A DNA stretch of 64,000 nucleotides from Streptomyces sp. NBC_01485 (GCF_036227125.1 NZ_CP109435.1:1922001-1986000); one strand, 5' to 3'; numbered from the stretch's first letter, positions 27,055-42,943 are shown. Translations and numbers: made by a program. Notes: a model not told the origin generated them from the sequence alone.

Positions 27055-27942
27055 TCAGCTCAGGGCGGACGCGCAGGTGGTGCGGGTGGCGTGGGCCGGG
27101 TCGAGTGCGCCTGCCACCTCGTGGTAGGCGATCCGGTCGAACAGTCCGATCGCCACGTGCTCGGAGAGGTCCAGCGGGCACAGGTCCTGGAGCAGGACGT
27201 TGCGCACGTCGGAGCCGCTGAGGTACTGGCTGCGCCACGGCGTGACCACCTCGTCGTACTTGGTGGCGATGACCGTGTAGTGGACGCCGGCGACGGTGTC
27301 GCCGCCCGCGTTGAGCCTGGTGAGGAAGGCCGAGCCGGCGATCTGGTCGGCGAGGCCGGGGGTGGCGGCCGAGAGGTGGTCCTGCGCGCCCGGGAAGTAG
27401 GGCAGCAGGTTGGCGAGTCCGCCGAGCGTGGTGCCGTGGTTGCTGGGGGCGAGGCCGACGAGCGCGTTCACCTTGGCGGCTCCGCCGAGGAACTTCAGGT
27501 AGTGACGCGGCATCATGCCGCCCTGCGAGTGGCCGACGAGGTCGGCCTTGGCGGCGCCGGTCGCGGCGAGCACCTTGTCGACGAAGACGGAGAGCTGCCC
27601 GGCCGACCTGTCGACGGGGCCGAGGCCGTCGAAGAGCGGGACGCCCGGCAGTCGGCCGTAGTCGACGGAGAAGACGCAGTATCCGCGGACCGTCAGGTAG
27701 GGGGCGAGGGCCAGCCAGTTGTCGACCGAGTTCCCGAAGGTGCCGGGCACGAGGACGACGGGGCGGGGGTGGGCGGCGGAGGGCTTGCAGTCGTAGTCGT
27801 TCCAACCGCTCGAAGGGGCGGTCGCGGTGAAGGCGGAGGCGGGGGTCGGGTCGGCGTGGGCGGCGGTCGCGGGGACGGTGACGGCCGCGGCGGCCAGCAG
27901 CAGTGCGGCGAGCGGTCCGAGCACGCGCTTCCAGGGCAGCAT
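27055..27942 (-). CDS. secreted triacylglycerol lipase / esterase (class 2)
   Basis: 295 residues from ATG at 27942. Signal peptide (residues 1-31, VLGPLAALLLAAAAVTVPAT, cleavage near AHA-DPTP). The alpha/beta hydrolase core shows the oxyanion segment VVLVPGTFGNSVDNW, nucleophile elbow DLVGHSQGGMMPR, and a late His in LDLSEHVAIGLFDR; Cys pairs likely form disulfides. From memory it resembles the secreted S. coelicolor lipase SCO1735. Expected to cleave short to medium chain esters outside the cell. Confidence 0.9.
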   Translation of the reverse strand: MLPWKRVLGPLAALLLAAAAVTVPATAAHADPTPASAFTATAPSSGWNDYDCKPSAAHPRPVVLVPGTFGNSVDNWLALAPYLTVRGYCVFSVDYGRLPGVPLFDGLGPVDRSAGQLSVFVDKVLAATGAAKADLVGHSQGGMMPRHYLKFLGGAAKVNALVGLAPSNHGTTLGGLANLLPYFPGAQDHLSAATPGLADQIAGSAFLTRLNAGGDTVAGVHYTVIATKYDEVVTPWRSQYLSGSDVRNVLLQDLCPLDLSEHVAIGLFDRIAYHEVAGALDPAHATRTTCASALS

Positions 27943-28106
27943 CGTGTGATCTCCTTGCGGCTCAAGGGAGGTGCGATGGCCTTACGCCCTGTGATCCGGA
28001 TCACGAGGATGCTGTTCACTCGTCAAGTTACGGTTGAGTAGCTGAAGTGTGAAGTTACGCGTCGGTAAAAACTTCCAGTGGTAGTCGGCGACAGCCCGAC
28101 CGAGGC

Positions 28107-29149
<1,043 letters not shown>

Positions 29150-29153
<4 letters not shown>

Positions 29154-32100
29154 CCCGCACTCCCCGGGCTCTGGTGCCACAACTTCCGTACCCTCGCGGG
29201 GTCTTCGCCCGCCGGGCGCAGATCGGCCCACGGATGCAGTTCGTATCCGGTCGGCAGCCGGATACGACGCCCGTCCGTCGGGTCGCCGTCCCGTTCTTCC
29301 TGTTCCCGGCCCGGCCCCAGTCCCGGTTCCGGCCCCGCCAGCCGCGCCGCCACCTCGTCCAGCCCGCCCTCGGCGCGCAGTTCGACGAGTTCGGCGAGGT
29401 TCCAGGCGGCGGCGCCCACCACGCTGAGGCTGCGCGGACCGCGCCGCTGCACCACCCCGCGCACCAGCAGCAGCCAGGAGTGGAAGACGGTGTGCGCGCA
29501 CGCGTCGTGGGAGTCGTCGAAGAAGGCGAGGTCGACGAGGCCGGTGCCGTCGTCCAGGGTGGTGAAGATGACCCGCTTGCCGGACCGGATCGGCGGGGTC
29601 TGGGTGGCCGCCTTGGCGCCCGCGACCAGCACGGTCTCCCCGTGCCGGGTGTCCCGCAGCCGGCGCGCCGACACCACGCCCAACTCGTCGAGGAACGCGC
29701 GGTGGTCGTCCATCAGATTGCGCGAGGCGTCCATGGACAGCACCCCCAGCTCGGCACTGAGCCGCTCCGCCGAGGACAGGTCGGGAAGCCCGGCCGGAGC
29801 CGTCTCGCGCCCGCCGGACAAGGGGAGTTGACCGCCGCCCGCACCTCGCGCGCCCCGGTGCAGCTCGGTCAAGTGCAGTTGCAGGTCACGGCGGTTGGCA
29901 CCGAAGGAGTCCAATGCCCCTACCTGGGCCAGCCGCCCGGCCAGCGGACGGCTCGGCCGCCCCCGCTCCCAGAAGTCCAGCAGCGAGGCGTACGGCTGCC
30001 CGTCCGCGATCCGCGCCGCCTCGGCCTCGCTGATGCCGTGCACGTCGGAGAGGGCCAGCCGAAGCCCCCAACACCCGCCGGAACCAACAGGTTCGGACAC
30101 CAGTTCGATACGATGGGCGACCGCCGACCGGTTCACGTCCAGCGGCAGGATCGGCACCCCGCGCCGCCGCGCGTCCGCCAGCAGCAGCCGCTTCGGGTAC
30201 ATCCCGGGGTCGTGCGTGAGCAGCCCGGCGTAGAAGGCGGCCGGGTGGTGCGCCTTCAGCCACGCCGACTGGTACGTCGGGACGGCGAAGGCGACCGCGT
30301 GCGCCTTGCAGAAGCCGTAGGAACCGAAGGCCTCGACGATCTCCCAGGTCCGCCGGATCGTCTCCGCCCCGTACCCGTTCGCCGCCGCGCGCTCCGCGAA
30401 CCACACCTTGATCCGCCCCTGCGACTCCGGATCGGACAGCCCGCGCCGCACCCGGTCCGCCTCGCCGCGCCCGCAGCCGGCCATGACGGCGACGATGTCG
30501 ATGATCTGCTCGTGGAAGACGACGACCCCGTAGGTGTCCCGCAGCGCCTCTTCCAGGTCCGGGTGCGGATAGCGGATCGGCGCCCGCCCGTGCCGTGCCT
30601 CGATGAACGGCCGCACCATGTCGGCGGCGACCGGGCCGGGCCTAAACAGCGAGATGTCGACGACCAGGTCGTGGAAGGCGGCCGGCTGCAACCGCCCCAC
30701 CAGGTCCCGCTGTCCCGGCGACTCGATCTGGAAGCAGCCCAGCGTCTCGGTGGACCGGATGAGCCGGTACGTCGCCGGGTCGCCGCCCTCGACCGCGTCC
30801 AGGTCGATCCGCTCCCCCGTCGCCCGCTCCACCTCCGCCACCGCGTGCGCCATCGCCGACTGCATCCGCACACCCAGCACGTCCAGTTTGAGCAGCCCGA
30901 GATCCTCGACGTCGTCCTTGTCGAACTGCGCCATGGGGAACCCCTCACCGCTGGTCGGCACGACCGGCGTACGGGAGAGGAGGGAGGCGTCGGAGAGGAG
31001 CACTCCGCACGGGTGCATGGCGACTCCGCGCGGGAGGGCGTCGAGGGCCTCGACCAGCGTCCAGAACCGTCCGTACTTCTCCCCCTCCCGTTGGAACTCC
31101 CCGGCGAGCGCCTTGAGTTCGGGCAGTTCCGCCAGGGCCGCGCGGGCGTCCCGGGCCCGGATGTGCGGGAAGGACTTGGCGACGCGGTCGATCTCGGCGG
31201 GGTCCATGGACAGGGCCGCGCCCACGTCCCGGATCGCGTGGCGGACCCGGTACGTCTCCGGCATCGCCACCGTCGCGACCCGCTCGGTGCCGAACCGGCC
31301 GATGATCGCGCGGTAGACCTCCAGGCGGCGCGCGGACTCCACGTCGATGTCGATGTCGGGCAGCACGACCCGCTCCTTGGACAGGAAGCGCTCCATCAGC
31401 AGCCCGTGCTCGACGGGGTCGGCGTGGGCGATGCCGAGGAGATGGTTGACGAGGGAGCCGGCGCCGGAGCCGCGTGCGGCGACCCGGATGCCCAGGTCCC
31501 GTACATCGTCGACGATCTGAGCGACCGTCAGGAAGTAGGAGGCGAAGCCGTGGTGGGCGATGATGTCCAGCTCGTGGTGCATCCGCTCCCAGTAGAGCAC
31601 CGCCTCAGGAGAGCGGTGGTATCCCCGCCGCACCATCCCCGCCGCCGCCCGCGAGGCCAGTGTCCGCTGGGCGGTGCGGCGGTCCGCGCCGACGAGGTGC
31701 GGCTCGGGGAAGTGGACGGCGCCCATGCCGAGGTCGTCCTCGGGGTCGACCAGGCACTCGGCGGCCGTCGCCCGGGTCCGCTCCAGCAGGCGGTGGGCGG
31801 TGTCCCGGCGGAAGCCCGCGGCCTCCACGATCCGCTCCGCCGCCCCGAGCATGGCGTCCGCACCCTTGAGCCAGGCCTCGCCCGAGTCCGGTTCCCTGGT
31901 CGGGTCGATGGGGACGAGCCGGCGGGCGGCGTCCAGGACGTCCACGACCGGGCCCTGGCCGGGGTCGGCGTACCGGACGGCGTTGCTGAGGACGGGCCGG
32001 ATCCGCTGTTCGGCGGCGAAGCCGACGGTGCGGGCGGCCAGCCGCAGGGAACCGGGTCCGGTGCCGGAGCGCCCGTGCCAGACGGCCTCCAGGCGCAGGG

Positions 32101-32638
32101 CGTCGCCGTACGTCTCCCGCCAGGGGGCGAGGAGCTTCGCGGCCCGGTCCGGACGGCCCGCGGCGAGCGCGCGGCCGACGTCGGAGTCGGGGCCGAGCAG
32201 GACGGTCAGGCCGTCGCCGTGGTTGCCGGCCCAGGGCAGCGACGGGGTGCCGGCGGCGGCGTGGGCGACGGTGACGATCCGGCACAGGTCGGCCCAGCCC
32301 CGGGCGCCGTCGCGGGCGAGGAAGGTGACGCGGGGGGCCGACTCGTCGACGAAGGCGCCGCCGCGCGCGGGCGTGCGGCGCCGGTCCCGCCGTACGTCAC
32401 TCTCCTGGCGGACGGGCCCGGCGACCGCCAGGTCCACCCCGAACAGCGGGCGCACGCCGGCCCGCGCGCAGGCCTTGGCGAAGCGGACCGTGCCGGCGAG
32501 GGTGTCGCGGTCGGTGAGGGCGAGGGCGTCCATGCCCCGCTCCGCGGCGCGCTCGGCCAGCCGGTCCGGGTGCGAGGCGCCGTAGCGCAGGGAGAACCCG
32601 GAGACGGTGTGCAGATGCGTGAACCCTGGCACACGCAC
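29150..32638 (-). CDS. dnaE2: error-prone DNA polymerase III alpha subunit DnaE2
   Basis: 1162 residues. The N-terminal PHP region FTHLHTVSGFSLRYGASHPD, the catalytic core (PDIDIDVESARRLEVYRAII with the metal Asp pair, and GSGAGSLVNHLLGI), the RFLSKERVVL and FGSYGFCKAHAVAFAVPTYQ segments, and the OB domain VLVAGAKAATQTPPIRSGKR match DnaE2. DnaE2 copies across damaged DNA with ImuB-type partners. The length is near the usual 1050-1150. GTG at 32638 overlaps its GGAGG; GTG at 32632 (VPGFTHLHT) is an alternative start. Two LexA-like boxes lie upstream, and the ImuB-like gene is coupled downstream. Confidence 0.93.
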
Positions 32639-32661
32639 CTCCTGTACTCACGCCCACACTC

Positions 32662-32675
32662 TCGAACATCTGTTC
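32662..32675. promoter_or_regulatory. LexA (SOS) box-like site 1
   Basis: TCGAACATCTGTTC matches the first 14 bases of the actinobacterial LexA box TCGAAC-N4-GTTCGA, missing the final GA. It is 24 bases upstream of the dnaE2 start. Confidence 0.7.
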
Positions 32676-32707
32676 CCAGCTCCCCCACCCCCACCATAGA
32701 CCAAATC

Positions 32708-32723
32708 TCGAACATCTGTACGA
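32708..32723. promoter_or_regulatory. LexA (SOS) box-like site 2
   Basis: TCGAACATCTGTACGA matches TCGAAC-N4-GTTCGA at all but one consensus base, 46 bases further upstream than site 1 with the same ACATCTGT core. Paired sites suggest tight SOS repression of the dnaE2-imuB operon. Confidence 0.75.
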
Positions 32724-32805
32724 CGACTGCCTCACAGTCGCCCGCTCGCCGCCCGTCGGCCGCCCGCCAGTCGTCCGGGCGCCTCTCACCTGCGGAAACA
32801 CGCGT

Positions 32806-32839
32806 GAGGTCCCGCCCCTCGCGCGCGGGGCGGGACCTC
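32806..32839 (-). terminator. hairpin after the S1 protease gene
   Basis: GAGGTCCCGCCCC (32806-32818) and GGGGCGGGACCTC (32827-32839) form a perfect 13-base-pair stem with an 8-base loop, 13 bases past the protease stop. Confidence 0.8.
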
Positions 32840-32852
32840 CGTGAGCCGTGCG

Positions 32853-33935
32853 TCAGCCGATCCGGGTGCCCGTCGCCGACAGTGCCTCTGTCACCGGCTG
32901 GAAGAACGTCTCCCCGCCGGAGGCGCAGTCGCCGCTGCCGCCCGAGGTCAGGCCGACGGCGCTGCCGCCCGAGAAGAGGGAGCCGCCGCTGTCGCCGGGC
33001 TCGGCGCAGACGTCGGTCTGGATGAGACCGTTGACGATGTCGCCGTTGCCGTAGTTCACCGTGGCGTCCAGACCGGTGACCGTGCCCGAGTGGACCCGGG
33101 TGGTCGTGCCGCTGCGGGTGACCTTCATGCCGACGGTGGCCTCGGTGGCGCCGGTGATCCGCTGGGCCGAGCCGTTGTAGAGGTTCACCTCGCTCGGGTG
33201 GTCGACGTCGGCGGTGTACTTCACCAGGCCGTAGTCGTCGCCCGGGAAGCTGGAGGTCTCGTTGACGCCGATCTCGGTGCCGGCGGAGTCCGACCAGGTG
33301 GAGATGGCGTCGGTGCAGTGCCCGGCGGTCAGGAAGTACGGCGCGCCGCCCTTGACCACGTTGAAGCCGAGCGAGCAGGTCCCGCCGGACCCCTCGATGG
33401 TGTCACCGCCGGCGATGAGGGGCTTGAACTCCCCCTTGGTGCGCTGGAGTTCGGCCACCTTGCCGAGTCCGCCGACAACCTTGGTGAGCTTGGTCCACTC
33501 GGCGTCGGAGACGGTGCGGTCGGCGGTGACGACGACCTTGTTGGTGGTCGGGTCGGTCACCCAGGCGGTGCCCGGGATGGTCGCGTCCGCCTTCAACGTC
33601 GTATGGGCGCCGGTCAGTTCGGCGAGGGAGTTCTCGACGATTCTGGCCTTCGCGCCGGCCGCCTCGGCGGTCTTCGCGGCGGCCGCGTCGAGGACGTTCA
33701 CCACGAGGCTCCTGCTCTTGGCCTCGTAGTACGTGCCCGCCGCGTCGGCGCCGAGGTCCTCGCCGAGCGTCGAGGCGAGCTTCCCGGCCGCGAGGGCCGA
33801 GAGGGTGGCGGGCTGCGGGGTCTTCGCGGGCTCGCTGGCGTTCGCGGTCTGGAAGGTGACTCCCGCCGCGACGAGCGCGGCGACACCCGCACCCGTCATG
33901 ACCGCCCGCCGCCCGGGTATGCGTCGGTGCTTCAA
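32853..33935 (-). CDS. secreted S1 family serine protease (streptogrisin/alpha-lytic type)
   Basis: 360 residues from a TTG at 33935, supported by GGAGG seven bases upstream. Signal peptide ([20 protein letters not shown]), a propeptide of about 140 residues that acts as folding chaperone in this family, then the protease domain starting near [20 protein letters not shown]. The triad is visible: His in FLTAGHC, Asp in GDDYGLVKY, Ser in [13 protein letters not shown]. It ends [18 protein letters not shown]. It is paralogous to the protease at 47047-47961 and lies in the same orientation, on the other side of the Pks13-like block. Confidence 0.92.
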   Translation of the reverse strand: MKHRRIPGRRAVMTGAGVAALVAAGVTFQTANASEPAKTPQPATLSALAAGKLASTLGEDLGADAAGTYYEAKSRSLVVNVLDAAAAKTAEAAGAKARIVENSLAELTGAHTTLKADATIPGTAWVTDPTTNKVVVTADRTVSDAEWTKLTKVVGGLGKVAELQRTKGEFKPLIAGGDTIEGSGGTCSLGFNVVKGGAPYFLTAGHCTDAISTWSDSAGTEIGVNETSSFPGDDYGLVKYTADVDHPSEVNLYNGSAQRITGATEATVGMKVTRSGTTTRVHSGTVTGLDATVNYGNGDIVNGLIQTDVCAEPGDSGGSLFSGGSAVGLTSGGSGDCASGGETFFQPVTEALSATGTRIG

Positions 33936-34265
33936 CTCGCGTCCTCCTGTGGGGGGTCGGCCCGGCGCGGTGATGGAACCCGCGCCGGGCCGGAAGGCTG
34001 GTTGTTGACGAACGTTCACTCTTCCGAACCGCACAGGGAGCACACAAGGTCGCCCTCCGGAAGCGCACAAGGTGGGCACCGCGCGCCCTCCGCTCCTTCA
34101 CCACCCCCTCTCACCACCCGTGTGCGGGCACACCGACCGGCGGTCTGTTGTCACCCAGGGACGAAGACGGTCCTCAGGAGACTCATCTCCCGCACACAGA
34201 AAGGTGATCCGCCCGGTCCTCCCCCTGTCCGCTGCCATATTCAGAGCCACTTTTCGGAGGTGGCT
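33936..34265. other. intergenic region between protease and carboxylase genes
   Basis: 330 bases with no supported gene. It must hold the divergent promoters of the protease and of the acyl-CoA carboxylase/FadD32/Pks13 operon. No clear -35/-10 pair or palindrome was recognised. Confidence 0.45.
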
Positions 34266-35840
34266 GTGACGCCAGAGGCGACAACGTCCCACATACGCGA
34301 GACAGTGACGCGTGTGCCCGACGGCACCGCCGGACGCCTCGCCGGTCTGGAGAGCCGACGGGCCCGGGCGGAGGCTCCGGGCGGCCCGCGACGACGCGGG
34401 GAGTACGGTGCCCGCGAGCGGATCAACCTGCTGCTGGACGTGGGCTCGTTCACCGAGACCGGCCTGTTCGTCCGGGGCCGGCCCACCGGGGACGGCTCCC
34501 GTGGGCCGTACGGCGACGGGGTGGTCACCGGCTACGGCACGGTCGACGGACGTCCGGTCTGTGTGTTCGCCCAGGACTCCACGGTGTTCGGCGGCAGCAT
34601 GGGCGAGGCGTTCGGTGAGAAGACGATCGCCCTGATGGACCTCGCCCTGAAGACCGGCTGTCCGGTCGTCGGGCTCAACGACGGCGGCGGCGCCCGCATC
34701 CAGGAGGGCGTCGCCTCGCTCGCCCTCTACGCCGAGCTGGTGCGCCGCAACGTCAAGGCGTCCGGTGTGATCCCGCAGATCTCGGTCGTCCTCGGGCCGT
34801 GCGCCGGCGGGGCCGCGTACTCGCCGGCCATCACCGACTTCACCGTGATGGTGGACGGCGCCTCGCACATGTTCGTCACCGGACCCGACGTCATCGAGGC
34901 GGTCACCGGCGAACGCACCAGCGCCGAGGAGCTGGGCGGCGCCCGGGCCAGCAACACCGTCAACGGCAACGCCCACTTCCTCGCCGCCGACGAGGTCGAC
35001 GCGCTGGACACCGTCCGCGACCTGCTGTCGTACCTGCCCGCCAACAACCTGGAGCCGCCCCCGCGGTACGCGCCGGGCGACGCGGCCGACGGCGCGCGGC
35101 TCGACGGGGTCGTGCCGGACCGGCTCGGGCAGGCCTACGACATGCGCGACATCCTGCGGGCGGTGGTCGACAACGGCGAACTGCTGGAGATCCAGGAGCT
35201 GTTCGCGCCCAACATCATCTGCGCGCTGGCCCTCGTCGAGGGCTCGCCCGTCGGCGTCGTCGCCAACCAGCCGCTGCACCGCGCCGGGGTCCTCGACATC
35301 GACGCCTCCGAGAAGGCCGCGCGTTTCGTGCGGTTCTGCGACGCGTTCGGCATCCCGGTGCTGACCTTCGCCGACGTCCCCGGCTATCTCTCCGGCGTCC
35401 GCCAGGAGCAGGCCGGGATCATCCGGCGCGGCGCCAAACTGCTGTACGCGTACGCCGAGGCGACCGTCCCGAAGGTCACCGTGGTGGTGCGCAAGGCCTA
35501 CGGCGGCGGGTACGCGGTGATGGGCTCCAAGCATCTGGGCGCCGACCTCAACCTCGCCTGGCCCACGGCCCGGATCGCGGTCATGGGCGCCGAGGGCGCC
35601 GTCGGCGTCCTGCACCGGCGGGAACTCGCCGCCGCCGCCGACCCGGACGCGTTGCGCGCCCGCCTCGTCGCCGCGTACGAGAGCACGCACGGCACCCCCT
35701 ATCTCGCCGCCGAGCGCGGCTACGTCGACGCCGTGATCGCCCCGCGCGACACCCGCCCGCAGATCTGCCGTGCCCTGCGGGCGCTGCGCGGCAAACGCGC
35801 CCCGATGCCGGAGCGCCGGCACGGCAACATCCCCCTCTGA
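34266..35840 (+). CDS. accD: acyl-CoA carboxylase beta subunit (AccD4/PccB-like)
   Basis: 524 residues from GTG at 34266 with GGAGG five bases upstream. Carboxyltransferase signatures: FGEKTIALMDLALKTGCPVV, GLNDGGGARIQEGVASLALY, VLGPCAGGAAYSPAITDFTV (oxyanion Gly pair), then VRKAYGGGYAVMGSKHLGAD and WPTARIAVMGAEGAVGVLHR in the second half. It moves CO2 from carboxybiotin to an acyl-CoA. The biotin carboxylase alpha subunit is not in the window and must come from elsewhere. Its place directly before a FadD32-like ligase and Pks13-like synthase suggests it supplies a long-chain 2-carboxyacyl-CoA extender, as AccD4 does. Confidence 0.9.
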   Translation: MTPEATTSHIRETVTRVPDGTAGRLAGLESRRARAEAPGGPRRRGEYGARERINLLLDVGSFTETGLFVRGRPTGDGSRGPYGDGVVTGYGTVDGRPVCVFAQDSTVFGGSMGEAFGEKTIALMDLALKTGCPVVGLNDGGGARIQEGVASLALYAELVRRNVKASGVIPQISVVLGPCAGGAAYSPAITDFTVMVDGASHMFVTGPDVIEAVTGERTSAEELGGARASNTVNGNAHFLAADEVDALDTVRDLLSYLPANNLEPPPRYAPGDAADGARLDGVVPDRLGQAYDMRDILRAVVDNGELLEIQELFAPNIICALALVEGSPVGVVANQPLHRAGVLDIDASEKAARFVRFCDAFGIPVLTFADVPGYLSGVRQEQAGIIRRGAKLLYAYAEATVPKVTVVVRKAYGGGYAVMGSKHLGADLNLAWPTARIAVMGAEGAVGVLHRRELAAAADPDALRARLVAAYESTHGTPYLAAERGYVDAVIAPRDTRPQICRALRALRGKRAPMPERRHGNIPL

Positions 35841-35907
35841 CCCCGCCCCCCTTCCGCTCCCTCCCTCCCCCGCCCCCTCCCCGTCCCGCTATGAGGAGCC
35901 GTCTCCG

Positions 35908-37685
35908 ATGGACACCCCCCACCCCCCGCTCACGCCCGTGCCGGTGCCGGTGCCCCGCAGCCTGCCGGAGTACGTGCGGCACTGGGCCGGGGCCACCCCC
36001 GACCGCCGGGCGCTCACCTTCGTCGACCACCCCTCACCGCACGCGCGGGGCGTCCACCGCACCCTGACCTGGCGCCGCCTGGACCTGCGGGTACGGGCGC
36101 TGGCCGCCCGGCTCGCCGAGGAGGCCGAGCCCGGCGCGCGGGTCGCGCTGCTGTGCCCGCAGGGCCCGGAGTACGTCACCGCGTTCCTCGCGACGCTGGC
36201 CGCCGGGCTGGTCGCCGTACCGCTGTTCCCACCCGGGCTGCCCGGGCACGGCGACCGCCTCTCGGCCGTCCTCGCCGACGCGCGTCCGGCGGCCGTCGTG
36301 ACGGCGAGCGGCGCCCTCGACGAGGTGCGGGAGTTCTGCGCGGGCGGCGCGGTGCCGGTCGTCGCCGCCGACCTCGTGCCCGACACCGCCGCCGACGACC
36401 TGCGGTGGGTCGCGCCGGACGACGACGCGGTCGCCTACCTCCAGTACACCTCCGGCTCGACCCGCACCCCGGCGGGCGTGGAGATCACGCACGCCAACGT
36501 CGTCGCCAACGCCCGTCAGGCGCTGGCCGCCTACGGCGCCGACGACCGGCCGGTGACCTGCGTGGGCTGGCTGCCGCTGTACCACGACATGGGGCTCGTA
36601 CTGAGCGTCGCCGCCCCGGTCGTCCGGGGGCTGCTGTCGGTGCTCATGGAACCGGCCGCGTTCATGCAGGAGCCCGCGCGCTGGCTGCGGCTGCTCGCCA
36701 CGCATCCGCACGCGTTGAGCGCCGCGCCCAACTTCGCCTACGACCACTGCGTCTCGGCCGTCACCGGCGCGCAGCGGGCGGGCCTGCGGCTGGACGGGGT
36801 CGCCGCGCTGATCAACGGCAGCGAGCCGGTCCGCCCCGGCACGGCCGACGCCTTCCACGCCGCCTTCGCCGGCCAGGGACTCTCGGCGGACACCCACTGT
36901 CCGTCGTACGGGCTCGCCGAGGCCACCGTCTTCGTCAGTGCCGCCCGGCCCGGGGAGCCGCTGCGCCGGTTCGCGCTCGACCGTGACGCCCTGGCCGGCG
37001 GGAAGGCCCTGCCCGCGCGGCCCGACGATCCCGGCGCCGTGCTGCTGGCGGGCTGCGGTACGCCGGCCGGCCAGCAGGTCCGCATCGCCGATCCCGTGTC
37101 CCGCACCGCCCTGTCCGAGGGGGAGGTCGGTGAGATCTGGGTACGCGGCCCCAACATCGGGCGCGGCTACTGGCAGCAGGAGGAGCTGACCCGGCGCGTC
37201 TTCGGCGCCGCGCTCGACGGCACGGCGGGCGGCTGGCTGCGCACCGGTGATCTGGGGACGGTCCTGGACGGCCAGTTGATCGTCACCGGCCGGCTGAAGG
37301 ACCTCATCGTCGTCGACGGCCGCAACCACTATCCGCAGGACGTGGAGGCGACGGTCCAGGAGGCGCACCCGGCGGTGCGGCGCGGCCGGCTCGCCGCCTT
37401 CGCGGTGCCGGGCCCCGAGGGCGAAGGCAAAGGCAAAGGCATGGGCGAGGGCGAGCGGGTGGCCGTCGTGGCGGAGCACATACGGACCACGGACCTCGCC
37501 GAGATCGACGTACCGGTCCTGGTGCGCGCGTGCCGGGCGGCCGTGTCCGTCCGGCACGGGCTGCGGCTCGCCGACGTCGTCGTCGTGCCCCCGGACGCCG
37601 TGCCCCGTACGTCCAGCGGCAAGGTGTCGCGGGCGCTGACCCGCGAGCGGTATCTGGCGGGCGTCTACGCGGCGGGGAGCGCGCG

Positions 37686-37689
<4 letters not shown>
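35908..37689 (+). CDS. FadD32-like fatty acyl-AMP ligase (FAAL)
   Basis: 593 residues from ATG at 35908 with AGGAG upstream. Adenylation motifs: AYLQYTSGSTRTPAGVEITH (A3, residues 176-195), WLPLYHDMGLVLSVAAPVV, FMQEPARWLRLLATHPHALS, SAAPNFAYDHCVSAV, ALINGSEPVRPGT, YGLAEATVFVSAA (A5) and LRTGDLGTVLDGQLIVTGRL. The PLYHDMGL and NGSEPV motifs are FAAL features. It activates a fatty acid as the adenylate and would load it onto the N-terminal ACP of the next protein. The stop overlaps the synthase start by ATGA. A Gly/Lys/Glu repeat (EGEGKGKG) sits near residue 510. Confidence 0.9.
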
Positions 37690-41726
<4,037 letters not shown>

Positions 41727-41747
41727 ACCGGACGACGAGGAGTCGCC

Positions 41748-42761
41748 ATGTCCCACCCCACCACCGGAGTGTCCCGCCGCGCCGCCGCCAAAGCCGCGAC
41801 GGCCGTCGGTCTGACCGCGCTGTTCGGCGCCGGATCCGCCACGGCCGAGGCCGCCACCGCCGAAGGCGTCGCGGCCAACGCCGTAGCTGACAATGCCGTC
41901 GCGGCCGAGGCCGTCACCCGGCTCGGACCGCGCACCCTGGACGTCACCGTGTCGTCCCCCGCCCTCGGCCGCAGCGCCCCGGTACGGCTGATCCTGCCGT
42001 CGGGCTTCGACAGCCAGACCGCGCGGACCTACCCCGTCCTGTATCTGCTGCACGGCGCCCACGACGACTACACCTCCTGGACCCGCGAGACGGACATCGA
42101 GGCCTTCACCGAGGGCCGGGAGCTGATCGTGGCGATCCCGGACGCGGGCCCCACCGGCATCCCCACCGTCTGGCGCAACGGCCCCGACTACGAGACCTTC
42201 CAGGTCCAGGAGGTCCCGGCGCTGCTCGCCCGGCAGTACCGGGCCTCCGGTGTGCGGGCCGTCGCCGGGGTCTCCACCGGCGGCTACGGCGCGATGGCGC
42301 ACGCGGCACGTCACCCCGGGACGTTCGCCGCGGCCGCCTCCTACAGCGGCGTCCTGGACACCATGGCGCCGGGTGTGCCGCCGATCGTGGACGCCATCGT
42401 CGCCCGCGAGAACCTGCTGCCGCCGTCCCTCTGGGGCAACCCGGTGCTGAACCTCCTCACCTGGCGCGACTTCAACCCGCGCAGCCGGGCCGCGGGGCTG
42501 CGCGGCACCGGCCTCTACGTCTCCAGCGGCAGCGGTGCGGCCGGCGGCAGCAGCGGCGGCGGCAGCGGTGACTGGCTGCCCGGGGCGCTGGAGAGCGCCC
42601 TGTGGCCCTCCGCCCACGCCTTCACCGACACGCTCGCGCTGCTCCGCGTCCCGGTCACCACCCACTACTACGCGGGAGGAGGACACAGCTGGACGTACTG
42701 GAAGCAGGAGTTCACCACGTCGTGGCCGATGCTCGCCCGTGCGCTGGGGGTCCCGGAGTGA
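41748..42761 (+). CDS. antigen 85-like secreted acyl (mycolyl)transferase / esterase
   Basis: 337 residues from ATG at 41748 (GAGGAG upstream). A leader with VSRRAAAKAATAV, compatible with Tat export, ends near residue 38. Esterase D/Ag85 fold: VLYLLHGAHDDYTSWTRETD, VRAVAGVSTGGYGAMAHAAR with Ser176, and GGGHSWTYWKQEF with His313; the HSW-x-YW motif is typical of Ag85 mycolyltransferases. A Gly/Ser insert lies near residues 262-275. In mycobacteria Fbp proteins transfer mycolate between trehalose and the cell wall; here the acyl group would be the product of the synthase 21 bases upstream. Confidence 0.88.
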   Translation: MSHPTTGVSRRAAAKAATAVGLTALFGAGSATAEAATAEGVAANAVADNAVAAEAVTRLGPRTLDVTVSSPALGRSAPVRLILPSGFDSQTARTYPVLYLLHGAHDDYTSWTRETDIEAFTEGRELIVAIPDAGPTGIPTVWRNGPDYETFQVQEVPALLARQYRASGVRAVAGVSTGGYGAMAHAARHPGTFAAAASYSGVLDTMAPGVPPIVDAIVARENLLPPSLWGNPVLNLLTWRDFNPRSRAAGLRGTGLYVSSGSGAAGGSSGGGSGDWLPGALESALWPSAHAFTDTLALLRVPVTTHYYAGGGHSWTYWKQEFTTSWPMLARALGVPE

Positions 42762-42771
42762 CGCCGGCGCC

Positions 42772-42846
42772 GTCGGGGCACGGAACACCGGGACACGAGA
42801 CGTCGGGACACGGAGCCTCGGCACACGGGACGTCGGGGCACGGAAC
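42772..42846. repeat. five tandem 15-base repeats between the Ag85-like and PucR genes
   Basis: Units start at 42772, 42787, 42802, 42817 and 42832; first and last are identical (GTCGGGGCACGGAAC), the others differ at a few positions. In the frame of the PucR gene they encode SGHGT-like pentapeptides, and a GTG at 42758 overlapping the preceding stop could put them in the protein. Confidence 0.85.
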
Positions 42847-42943
42847 GGAGCGCAGGGGACGTCCGTCCAACACAGGACTGTCCCCTCGCCCCACGGGCAA
42901 CGGCCCACGGGTGAGCCGCTTCCGGATGAAAGCAGGGTCCGCC

